Below, piece after piece: positions 34,801 to 44,572 of a DNA stretch of 64,000 nucleotides. The notes under the pieces are model-generated. The model was given only the letters and a program-made list of their open reading frames with translations, was not told where the DNA came from and made no database searches. The translations under genes were made by a program, and so were the position numbers. The stretch comes from Symbiodinium natans (Eukaryota > Sar > Dinophyceae > Suessiales > Symbiodiniaceae), in NCBI GenBank assembly GCA_905221605.1, contig CAJNDS010002313.1:126001-190000 (forward strand), given 5' to 3'. How positions within the stretch are numbered: position 1 is the stretch's first letter; every line of letters starts with the position of its first letter.

Positions 34801-35083
34801 GGGTTCATCAGCGCATACATGGGAACATGGGGGAGTGCCTTAGACAAGCGCAGCTTCCGGCAAAGCCTTCCCTGGGCTTTTGGCAGGATGTGCATGGCAC
34901 CAACGTCAAGCATAGCTGCACGACTTCAGATCGGGCCGTAGCGACAAACCATGGAGGGCCCTACCGGAAAACGAGTGACGAGCAAACAAAGCGATGTGTA
35001 ACGAAAACAAACGCAGGCTGGTAACGAAATCCAGGCCCGCGGTAACCAGAACCGTACCCCTTTGCAAACAAACCCTAGACTTT
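31837..35083. other. Long stretch without a recognisable gene
   Basis: Minus-strand coding-like patches appear at about 32380-32830, 33000-33390, 34151-34480 and 34482-34913 but show no known motif or consistent splice chain. They may be N-terminal exons of the SNF2 gene or another gene. Nothing else was identified. Confidence 0.3.
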
Positions 35084-35158
35084 CCCAGGCCCTAAACCTT
35101 AAACGCTAAACCCTAAAACCTTAAACCCTAAACCCTGAACCCCGAACCCTAAACCTGC
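35084..35158 (-). repeat. CCCTAAA-type block
   Basis: About eight imperfect units on the plus strand. Confidence 0.9.
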
Positions 35159-37949
35159 AGCGGCTGCCATTACCGGTCCCAGCATGTTCGCGTGACAGAG
35201 GGCCGCGTCTTCTGCTGCAGTCTAGGGCCGTTTTCCTGTTGCAGGCGCCTGTTACGGATTGTTACGGGACATCTGTTTCTGTTACGGAGTTCTTTTCGCA
35301 AGGCAGGACGCCAGGTTGAGCCACTGCCGTGTGTCAACATCGCTGTATATCGGTGTGCCAAGCACTCAAAAACCCTCGGAGGCGAAACGCTCTCTCCGCC
35401 TCCGACCCACTTGCCTGCTGAGACCACTTGGAAGCCTCAACATCGTCAACGCCCGCTCACACCCTCCTCTTGCAGCAGCAAAGGAGCTCTCCATGTCGTC
35501 CCTGGCGTCCTGCAGCGTCCGCGGTTTCATGTCCTCACGAGAAAAGAAAAAATGGAACTGCAAGCTTGCGGGGGCTGAATGTGAAGGCCAAGCTTCTCCC
35601 AAAGGGCTTGGGTTCTCGGTTCTCGGCTCATGCGGGATCCAGAGGGGCTGCTTAAGGAAGCAGCGGGGTGGAAAGGAGGCGGATGCAAGCGCCCGTAGTT
35701 CCTACTGCTAACCGCGAAAAGCCCAAGTGAGTCCCTCCATAATCCGAGCATCTGTTTAATTAATACCCCCACATTTAAAGAAATGTTTTCGGCCGGAAGC
35801 CCGCCGGAAGACTACTTTCCATTAGGGTGGATTTCGTATGGGGCAAACCCACCACATTTAAAGAAATTATTTTGGGGGGGGTTCAAAAATCTGTCGGCAG
35901 GCTTCTTGTTTTGCTTGCGGAGATGCGAAGCTACAGCACCTCAGGGATCTGCAGCCTATTGTTTTTAATAGAGAATCAATGCAGGGCCATGGTCCAATTA
36001 TTGCGGAACCCTGCCTTCCTTATTGCGGTGGGGGGGGGACCCCCCCCAATTAAACAGATGCTCGGATTAACCTTCATGAAAACATGCGCCCCTTATCCCC
36101 TGGCTCCGTACGCTTGACTCTCTTCAGACTGTTCTAGCCCGCCAGCATGAAGCCTACTGTGTGAAGGCCACACCCGTTGCATCCTAAACCCCCTAAGTTC
36201 CCAGGGCATCTTCGGTGAACTCGAACACTTTCAAGATTCTGTTCGGGGCTTCGGGGCTCTTCTCCGAAGCCCATGGCTCGCCTCAGGGTATCCAGAGGTT
36301 CAGAGCTGGGTTTCCGAAGTTCGGGGTGCATTACCTTATTCCTCATTTTCAGGGAATCCTACTATTTCCACATAAACCTGCAAAACCACCCCAAGAAAAG
36401 GCCGCCGGAAAACCTTTGAAACACGGGCTCCTGGACCAGGCCCGAGGCGACGAACAGCGGGCCGAGCCTCAAAAACGATGCGGGGCTTTGAGGGCTTTGC
36501 GAGGGCTGCAAAGCAGGGATGAGGGTTGAGGGGTGAGCCGGTGAGCCTCAGAGGCGTGAAGGGATGTCGAAAAGAACTAACCAAACGATAAGCGCCAGCA
36601 AGCTTGAGCCGTCAAACCCCGCACCCAGCTACCTTGAGGATTAAGGTTAGGGCCACCCATCAATAGATGTGTTTTGGGGGGATGGGGCATGCTACGGCAT
36701 CGGCCCTGACCCGACCCTAGGCCGAGCCACAGGGAATCCAGGACGACACGGAGCTCACAGAGGAAGAGTGCCTCATTGTCCTCAGCCGGGCATGGGATCG
36801 AGGCCGATGTTGCTGGGTCGGCTCAAAGCTTGAAAAGCGTAGCATGAGGGGGGTTGTTTTAACTGTTTTAACTGTTTTAACCTTGCCTCGCTTTGGTAGT
36901 TATATTTCAATGGCTCTGTCGGCTTCGGGTCGAGAGCCCCCAAGGAATCCCTCGCAGGCGGCGTGAGGCTTGTCCGCCACGTGCTGCAATCTCCGTTGGT
37001 TCTGCGGAAGCCTCGGAGTTCGAAGGAGTTTTAAAGTGTTCCTGGCCTACTGCTCAGAGGAAAGTTTCCCCCAAAAAGCCCCAGACCCTCCCTGAGCCGC
37101 CTCAGCAACCACGCCAACTTCGTCTGGATCTTCTCCAGCTCCTTGGGCCCAGGGACGACATGCACAAAACGCAAAAACTAGATTGAACTTGGGCGAAAAG
37201 CGCTCGCGCCCCAAGAGAGAACCGAGAGTTTTTTTTGAACACTAACAGACATACTCTTGCAAAACTGCCCCGGCGCCTGCGTGGTCATCGTTTCCCAGGG
37301 GCCGGGGCCTGCGACGAAAAAGTCTCAAGGAGGACTCGGCATGCAGAGATCCACGCAGGGGATCGCTTTGGCGCCTTTGAAGCCCTCATGTCGACATGTC
37401 CCAAAAACAGGGCACCCCCTATAACTTTTTAAACAGCCTACATAACTTGTTACATAACCCCTCGATGCTTGCCATGGAGCCCTCGAAAAAGAAAACAAAC
37501 GGGCCGGTCCTCGGCTGCGGCCCGCGCTGCGCGAACGGCGCTGGCGCGGGGAGGAGCTGCGCTGCCGGGCCTGCTCGGGGCTTCCAGCGTCTTTATCGGC
37601 ACTACACGAGGGGACATGTTGTAGGGTTTAGGGGTTTACTGGATTCCGGGTGCAGGGCTCGGCGCGGTGCTCTCAAAGGGCTGTTGGTGATGTTTTGTTT
37701 CGGGGTGTGTGTTCGAAAGGTTCAGTTTGAGGTGCACCCCTCGCAACAACAAAAACAAACAGCCCGCACTGCCTTCTGCTTCTTGTAGAGGTACTGGCGC
37801 CAACAGCGCACCCACTCCGTGATGGTCTCGTCACTGGCACGCTCCTTGGCTGGAACAGTTTCTTAAAACCTTCTTGTCTGTGTGGACCCTACGCCAAACC
37901 GCGGCTGGTCACTTAAGGGCCACTGGGGTGAAGCTCCCAATTGGTCACG
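35159..37949. other. Repeat-rich non-coding stretch
   Basis: Contains repeated GTTACGG at 35250-35290, two copies of CACATTTAAAGAAAT (near 35770 and 35851), G and C homopolymers near 35875 and 36030, and a TTTTAACTG tandem at 36855-36885. No gene is supported. Confidence 0.4.
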
Positions 37950-39260
37950 GGCTCTAAGGCAGAACTTCTACATTGGCGCACGTGTTTTTGACTGAGGAGG
38001 CAGCTGATGCTATGTTACAACATGTCCTCGATGACATTCCGGAGCAGAGGTAGGGCGGACCACGTCGAGACCGGCGGCTCGTCACGGTGGAGGACAAGGA
38101 AGGCTTGCGCGTCCGGCCAACGAAACAATCCAAGCTAAACTCCGACGCCGGAGAGGAGCAGTAAGCCAGAAGGCGAAGCGGTGTCCGGGACAAGGTTCCG
38201 GACGCAAACCAGTCTTGGCCGGAACGGAAAAGGACCCATTCCTTGACACGGGCCTGGGAATCTGGGAAGGGCCGAGGAAGAAGCGAACATCCTGGGCGGC
38301 AAATGAGAGGAGCCTAAATGGCCCGGGGTGTAGCGTGGCATGACCAACTTAGAAAGATCGCTGTGGGGAGGTGCACGTGCAAGAGCCTGGAAATGCACGG
38401 CCCCCACGTACGCGGGGATGCGAGGTGAAGAAGGACAGGACCGCCTCGCGTGCCCAGGGCAGGGAGGGCGGCGGTCCAAAGAGGCGATCGAAGGGCAGCC
38501 TCGTCACGAGGAGGCTTTCCTCGCGCACCTTCGCCCTGACTGCAGAATCCAGGCGCACAATGTAGCGCTGGGCCTCCGTCGAAGGCATCTATCTATTCAG
38601 ATCAGCGCTGCTGCGCCAAGCTGTCCAGATGTCTTGAGCAGCGGCCGGCCCCGGGATCTGCTCTCCCAGTCCAGGAGGCGGCTGCACATTGCCAACAAGC
38701 CTCGGAGCCGGGATACTGCGAGAACCTCTTCCTGAAGCTGGTTTTCCAGCTCTTCTCACCAACCGACGCACCTCAAGGTCCGTCCTCGAAGTGTCCAGTT
38801 TCTTGAGCAGCAGCTCGGCTTTGAACGCTTCCGGCGCGCAGCTGAGAAGGCAGGACAGCGGCACCTACAGTGGAAGGCAGGAAAAGGGTCGGCAAGGCCT
38901 CAGGCCGTGAAGCAGCTTTGGCGTAGAAATCTTCAGCAGAAAATCCTTTCGCAAAAGACAAGTCGGGGATTGGGCGTCGACTTGTCGTCACGTTCGGGCA
39001 TAGCCTTGTGCACAAACAGAGTAGGGTGTGGCCACTGCCAAAAGCTGAAGGTGAGCAGCCTTGGCGAAAGGAGAGCCGCGGTTTAAAACGGTCGTGTTGC
39101 CTCCAGTTGACACAAAGTCAACACAGGTCAGAGGGAACTTAGGAGGATTTGCTAAAGCAGCCGGCGCCGGGGGCGCAAGGCATAGACAAAGAAGGGAAGA
39201 GCGTCCAAGCAAGCCTTGTCTGTCTTGGACAAGAATCCGGGCACGTGCCACGTCGGCGAT
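37950..39260 (-). CDS. Unidentified multi-exon gene
   Basis: Likely exons on the minus strand: about 39205-39255 (EIADVARARILVQDRQ), about 38890-38980 (DLSFAKGFSAEDFYAKAAS), about 38785-38877 (CAPEAFKAELLLKKLDTSR, TGTAG acceptor and GAG|GTGCGT donor), and about 38440-38575 (AQRYIVRLDSAVRAK, then RLPFDRLFGPPPSLPWA). The composition is clearly protein-like and the block is free of telomere repeats. No catalytic motif or family was recognised, and the ends are unknown. Confidence 0.5.
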
Positions 39261-39428
39261 CTCCTGTATAGGGAGGGAGTCTCAGAGATGCGATTTTAAA
39301 AATATCATTTTGTTTTTGTGGGTAGCAGTCAAAAAGGGCACTTCAATAAGCAACTCATAGAAACACTGGTGCGATTTTTGTTTTTTCAACGCATGTCATC
39401 ATATTTCACGCTCATTCAGAGAGAGCTT

Positions 39429-39864
39429 CTAGGGTTTGGACGGGAGCAAGCTCAAACTGCTCATGAGGCTGTCCATGACGTCGTCCGGGAGATCGCATGG
39501 CACCTTCTGTCTATTGCCACAACGGCCGCCCGTGAGTGTCCGCAGACTCCGGTAGTGCTCCTCACGTGGAGGTAAGGCATGGAAGGAGCTCGACATGGGA
39601 GTCGCCTTTGGCTCGGCAGGCTCTGGCACCGAAGAAACCGAGGAGCTCCAGGTGGCAGGTTCCTTGCAAGCTTCCTCGTACACCACTTTCCAGCTTACAG
39701 GGAAACTTCTTCAAGTCGGCAGGCGAGGCGATCTCTGGCGTGCTATGACTATGATGCTGTCGTCTGCGTATCTTTCTAGAGGGTGTCTGAACCTCTGCAG
39801 TGATGTCGATCACTGCCTTTCCTGGCCATGACAATTCATGCCCATCTATGTCTTGTGTGGTCAA
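39429..39864 (-). CDS. Unidentified coding block (possible C-terminus)
   Basis: A minus-strand reading ends with LPDDVMDSLMSSLSLLPSKP and a stop at 39429, preceded by a Ser/Pro/Glu-rich stretch. A second frame at about 39690-39860 (VIDITAEVQTPSRKIRRR) may be an upstream exon. The frame change between them implies an intron or a decayed copy. Confidence 0.4.
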
Positions 39865-39966
39865 CTAGCGCGCACTCAAAGAATCCGAGTTTGCGCTTGC
39901 CATGGCCAGAACTTGAAGCTACTCTACTTCTGCTAATGTGCCCTGAGCCAACATCAAAGCTGCTGT

Positions 39967-40190
39967 AAGAGCGAGAGAGCGAGAGAGCGAGAGAGCGAGA
40001 GAGCGAGAGAGCGAGAGAGCGAGAGAGCGAGAGCGAGAGAGCGAGAGAGCGAGAGAGAGCGAGAGAGCGAGAGAGCGAGAGAGCGAGAAAGCGAGAAAGC
40101 GAGAAAGCGAGAAAGAGAGAAAGAGAGAAAGAGAGAGACAGAGAGAAAGAGAGACGAGAGTGAGAGAGTGAGAGAGTGAGCGAGCGATGA
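39967..40190 (+). repeat. (GAGAGC)n polypurine microsatellite
   Basis: About 220 bases of GAGAGC/GAGAAA units. A second array of the same kind occurs at 50880-51137. Confidence 0.95.
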
Positions 40191-40305
40191 GTGAGTACGA
40201 GCGTGCAACGCGGACTGGGGCAAGCGCTTGCGGTTGCGCCGCGCTCAGCGCGCTGGGGCAGAGGTCGCAGGTTGCGCAGCCCCATGTAGCCGCGGCACGC
40301 GGCGG

Positions 40306-40890
40306 CTAGCACCGCCTCGTACTCCCCGCGGTTCGTGGCCCCGCCGGGCGCCGCCGCCAGCGGCGCACAAGCACCAGCCCATAGGCAACGCGACGCAGAC
40401 CAGAGCACTGCCAGCCTGCCAGCGCCACACCCGAACTTCCCCGAAGCGACCTCTTCGTCCACACCTCTGCATCGGGATGAGGACCAGGATAACCGCTTTC
40501 TTCGTCGGTGTCCGGCCAAGCCTTGCACACCACGCACTCGATGTCTGTCGGCTCACTCAGCACTCCACTCCCGCTGCCTCGCGAACGGCTGCCATGCGAC
40601 GAGCCCTGGCCCCGGCACGATCGTGCGGACTCCGTCGACGACGTGGTGGATCCATGATCGCTGCTTGCTAAAAAAAATTCCACGCTACGCGAATGAATCA
40701 CTGACTCGATGCCACATGAATAAGTACAAAAGTACACCATGAAATATGCAAGCACAAGAAAAATCACTTCACCGAGCCGCAAAGGCCAGCATGCTGTTTG
40801 GAGGAGGGAACTACTCGCTCCACGTTGCTGCACTCTTTTGCACTCCCTGCGACCTGGCACTCGTGTTTCGGCGCGGGGGCTGACCCGCAC
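40306..40890 (-). CDS. Possible coding ORF with one membrane segment and Ser/Gly-rich linker
   Basis: An open frame of 194 codons contains a hydrophobic segment (IFLVLAYFMVYFCTYSCG), a Ser/Gly/Arg-rich linker and an acidic stretch ECVVCKAWPDTDEE. The start is not an ATG and splice limits were not found. It may be a real exon group or chance in GC-rich DNA. Confidence 0.35.
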   Translation of the reverse strand: MRVSPRAETRVPGRRECKRVQQRGASSSLLQTACWPLRLGEVIFLVLAYFMVYFCTYSCGIESVIHSRSVEFFLASSDHGSTTSSTESARSCRGQGSSHGSRSRGSGSGVLSEPTDIECVVCKAWPDTDEESGYPGPHPDAEVWTKRSLRGSSGVALAGWQCSGLRRVAYGLVLVRRWRRRPAGPRTAGSTRRC

Positions 40891-41286
40891 CGCGCCGCTG
40901 CAAAGATCGCGGACATTAAGGAGAGCATGGCGCTAGAAGCACCGGTGAGCCTGCTTTGAGGCCGCGCCCGCGTCGCATTAGGCATGCTCGTCGCCTTCTG
41001 TGTCCGTGCTGTCGCCACTTAGACTGTCCGTGTCCATGTCTGAGTCAGTGTCAGGCCTCTGTGCGTTTAAAGTGCAAATACTGTATTTATACAGTTGTGT
41101 TTGTACTAGGCAAAGTATGCTCTCTGAAAAGTCCACTGAAATTCCTTATGTTTACATATTCATTAATCGTTTTATTTTTGAAATAATCATTTTATGCGTT
41201 TTTAGCTCACCTCGACACTTCGGTACTCACAAGCACGGCTTCAAGTTTTGAGTTCTAGACTGTGGCTATATGGGCTCTGCGTTGAG
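40891..41286. other. AT-rich non-coding stretch
   Basis: Locally AT-rich at about 41080-41215, unlike its GC-rich surroundings. No gene was seen. Confidence 0.4.
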
Positions 41287-41880
41287 CTAGGTATTCGGGA
41301 TGTCTCGGCGTTGGGTTTCAATGTCATTTTCGACACACATATATGTCAGATATCCGCATGAAAATGGCACACCAAACCCATGCAGGCAGGCACTCCCTTT
41401 TGCGTGGTGGATTGGTGTGGCTGCTGACTCCCAGGAGCAACTCCCTTCAGTCGAAGAATCCATCCAAACCTGTCCCGGAGCCCTACACTGATTCTGCACC
41501 GCCCAACAAGAAGCCGGCCAGGAGGCAGCCACATCCTCACCGGGCGCCTTGCGCAGGCCCACGGGTGAGGCACATGCGCTAGGCGCTAGGCGAAGCGAAG
41601 GGGTGAGACCAACAAAATCTGGGTGAGTCAATTCATCTGCCCAGGCGTTGAAGTCCCTCTTTACGTGGGAGGGAGCCAGCTGCATGCCATGGAGGCGCAG
41701 CTGGAGTAAGATCTCCACGAGGACGATCAGGGTGGGCATCTTCTTGGACTTGTACACGTTCCCCGGGTTGTCGCCGACCAGTGGGATGCGCAGGTTCGGG
41801 ACAAACGCCGGGGTCTTCTCCATCAAAGGATCAGCATTCCAAACATTTCCAGGACAGCGACACGCTTCTTTGGGCAGCCC
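41287..41880 (-). pseudogene. Decayed retroelement RNase H fragment
   Basis: The minus-strand reading contains VGDNPGNVYKSKKMPT followed by LAPSHVKRDFNAWADELTHP. In dinoflagellate reverse-transcriptase/RNase H proteins this pairs the Asp of the active site with the C-terminal H...N.WAD..T.P segment. Upstream RT motifs are absent and the frame then runs into Pro/Ala-rich noise, so it is a remnant or a captured domain. It differs in sequence from the element at 57809. Confidence 0.6.
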
Positions 41881-42037
41881 TTGTCAAAAGGCGGCCAGAG
41901 CCCAATGAGCTTGCGGGGCCTTCCTGCAATCAAGCAAGCGTTCTTCCAAGACCACAATGGTTGTAAGAAAGGCTTCGTTCAGGGACACGCCCCGGCGGCT
42001 CACTGGAGCCCGACCTTTAGGGCATTGGCAATCTTAC

Positions 42038-42094
42038 CATCACGAAGGTCTTCCAAGATGCGGACCACGCGCTGTTGTTTTTCTGCCGCGCCAT
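42038..42094 (-). CDS. Candidate exon with canonical GT donor
   Basis: Reads AAEKQQRVVRILEDLRD after a TGCAG acceptor and ends before GTAAGAT, one of the few textbook donors in the window. It lies just upstream of the RNase H remnant; a common transcript is possible. Confidence 0.4.
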
Positions 42095-42539
42095 CTGCAC
42101 GCAGGGACCCCTAGGCTCAAGAACGAAGCCCAGGCACTCACCTCCGCCAGGGGGGTCTTCAAGGGGCGCACCCAAAGCCAGGGACAACTGTGGCCATGAG
42201 TCTGGAGTTGGACTTCCTCAGTATCCAGGCAAGAAACCCCAGTCGATCTCAGGAAAGACGGCAGATCAACCGCGCAGGAGAATGGCGGCTAGCCTCTCCC
42301 ATAGGCGCATGTGCACCATTTGTCACCCGTGCGACCTGGCAGCGCTGCCATTTTTTTGGAGGAATATCTTTGCTCGCTGTGAGCCGCTTTGAGAAGACAC
42401 CTTTCCTCGTCCTTATCGGGACAGGGCTGTCGGGGGGCAGCGCTGGCATCCAGCCTTCTGAAATGAACAACCCTCTGGTCGCCTGGCTTCATAGTGGAGT
42501 GAGCGGCTGGAGCACCTGGCCTCAATGGATTGGGAGCCC

Positions 42540-43330
42540 TGGGCGCCCGCAATCCCTTCTTGTGAGTGACCTCGATGTCTGACCTACCTCACTTTTCGAA
42601 TTCTGCGAGCGTAGGCACCCGCGGTCCTTGTGCGTGAGCGACACCTCGTCTGGCCTCACCGTCCTGCTTCTGTGAGCGACAGGAGCGCCTCAGGGCCAAG
42701 GGCACCTGTGATCCCGGACCCCTAGAGTGAAACAAAATAAAAGTCTGCGCCGTCCAACAAGAAGCCGGGGCATAGGATGGATGTAGAGGCGAGCGCCTTA
42801 TCCAGGTCTCCAACCTTCTCCGCTAAGACTCTGCACAGGAGACGCTCCTGTAGTCTAGTTGGCACCTATTTCACCCAAGGTGAGATCTCCTGCAAAATCT
42901 GAAGAGAGACAGGAGCGGCATCATCCCTGTACAAGCGGTCAAATTTGACTGAGCCCCTGGCCTTCCGAGTCTCGAGATGACTCAGTGGAGGGACTGTGGT
43001 GACTGTCCCTACTGGGGGCGCGGCCCGGGGCGCCTCGCCTCGTCTCGCCTCCGATTGGAGTCGGCAGACCCCGCAATCCTCGGGGGCCAACGGAACCCGC
43101 AGTCCTATTTGGGGGCCCGCAGAGCGTCTGGCCTCATCAGACTGCAACCTCTGAGCGCCCGCAATCTTCTTCTTGCGCTTCTGTCCATCTTCTGTGAGCG
43201 GCTTGCACGCCTGGCCCACCAATGCCGATTCTGAGTGAGCGACGATCTGTCTGGACTCGTCCTTAGGAGGTTCTGCGCGCGAGCCGTGGTCCCAAACAGC
43301 TGCCCCAACGCCAAGCTTCTCTTGGGAGTC
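42540..43330. repeat. Degenerate tandem repeats with a GAGGC(C)AGACG core
   Basis: Several loosely similar segments on the minus strand share a core GAGGCCAGACG/GAGGCGAGACG and flanking GTCGCTCAC and TGCGGG words. Unit length is irregular, roughly 60-90 bases. A minus-strand reading at 42866-43222 translates them to Glu-Ala-Arg-Arg repeats. Confidence 0.45.
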
Positions 43331-43365
43331 TATATGAAAATCACATCTTCTATGATTGGGTTTGG

Positions 43366-43444
43366 GCGTTTAGGGTTTAGGGTTTAGGGTCTTGAAAACT
43401 CAAAAGTAGATTCTGTCTAGGTACATTCCCGCCCCCCCCTCCCC

Positions 43445-43478
<34 letters not shown>

Positions 43479-43560
43479 AGAAAAACACATGAGGAACATA
43501 ATAAACCCTACACCCCTGCACCCTAAAACCCTAAACCCGAATTAAACCCTAAACCCTAAA
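43366..43560. repeat. TTTAGGG block, (CA)n and CCCTAAA block
   Basis: Short TTTAGGG run at 43366-43390, (CA)n at about 43447-43478, then CCCTAAA units at 43502-43560. Confidence 0.9.
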
Positions 43561-43810
43561 GGGCTCCTTGGCAAACCGCTTTGGTGTCCCCAGCAATTGG
43601 GGGTCGAAGATGTACCGTAAGAGCACTTCAGGGGCCGAGGCAGGGGGCCCTCATTTGTCCGAGAATGGAACAAGCGTGGCTCAGGGGCGTTTAGGCCCCG
43701 AACTCGGTGTTTGCATGGCTCCAAGCATCCTTCAAAGTCTCCATAGCTGTGGCCCATTACGGCCTCCCTCCAACCCAAAAAGCCAGATTTGGGGGTGACG
43801 AAAATAGGTG

Positions 43811-44140
43811 TAGACCCCAATAGTAGGCTCCCGCCAATAAGGTACCTCCCATCTCCAACCCAACTGTAGACCCCAATAGTAGGCTCCCTGAAAATAAGGA
43901 CCCCAATAAGGTACCCCCCCAAATATCGTGAACCCACAGATTTCCTGCAGGCATGGGCAAGGCTCGGTTCGGCGCTCCGGGCGCTCCCGTCGCTCCTCGA
44001 CCACCTCCACGGCTCGAGGACTCCAGCCCCAGCGGCTCGGATCGAGATGTGGGGGTCTACGAACACAGGGGGCCCCAAAACAAGACCCCCCATAAATAGT
44101 AGGATTCCCATATAATGCAGACCCCAATAAGGTACCCACT
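43811..44140. repeat. Short direct repeats TAGACCCCAATAGTAGGCTC
   Basis: A 22-base word occurs at 43811 and 43867, and CCAATAAGGTACC-type words at about 43833, 43903 and 44122. A coding-like minus patch (VEVVEERRERPERRTEP, about 43950-44010) lies between copies. Confidence 0.7.
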
Positions 44141-44572
44141 AACATCGGAAAGCCCCCTTTTGCACTTCTTCTCAAGTCCTCAATCACCGGCTCTGGTAGA
44201 GCCCTCGGAAGAACCCCAACCCCTGCCGGCTGCAGCGCACTACGAACTCAAAGCCTCCACCACGGCTTCGGCTTCGGCGGCACCTACAAGAAACCGGATG
44301 GACACGCGGCAGCTTTTGGGGCACTGCATGTAAAGATCTTAGTCTGGTTTGGGCTTTTGGGTTTAAGGTTTAGGGAAGAGGGAAAGACAAGATTGTTGTG
44401 CGATGTTTTGGATGTTTTGCGACGTTGGCGGGCTCACAGCCTGCACGGCACCTAGGCGAGAGCGTCCGGGCCCCACGGAAACATCGATTATGACGACTCG
44501 TGTGCGTGTCAGGCGCGCCACCTGGAGACACTATCACTTCCTGTACTTTAAACCTGCTATCACTTCCTTACC
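44141..44572. other. Downstream flank of the GNAT-ACP gene
   Basis: No gene was seen. It contains a short TTTAGGG-like remnant near 44350-44375 and probably the 3' untranslated region of the gene ending at 44573. Confidence 0.4.

Noticed and set aside
39740-39775. Minus-strand RYADDSIIV, resembling an RT catalytic motif
   Set aside because: It is flanked by stops in the same frame, no other RT motif is near, and an alternative frame fits the surrounding coding block better.
40300-40350. GGATNRGEYEAVL, resembling an RNase H segment
   Set aside because: Only one short motif, in a frame competing with another ORF, and in the wrong order relative to the YADD-like motif.
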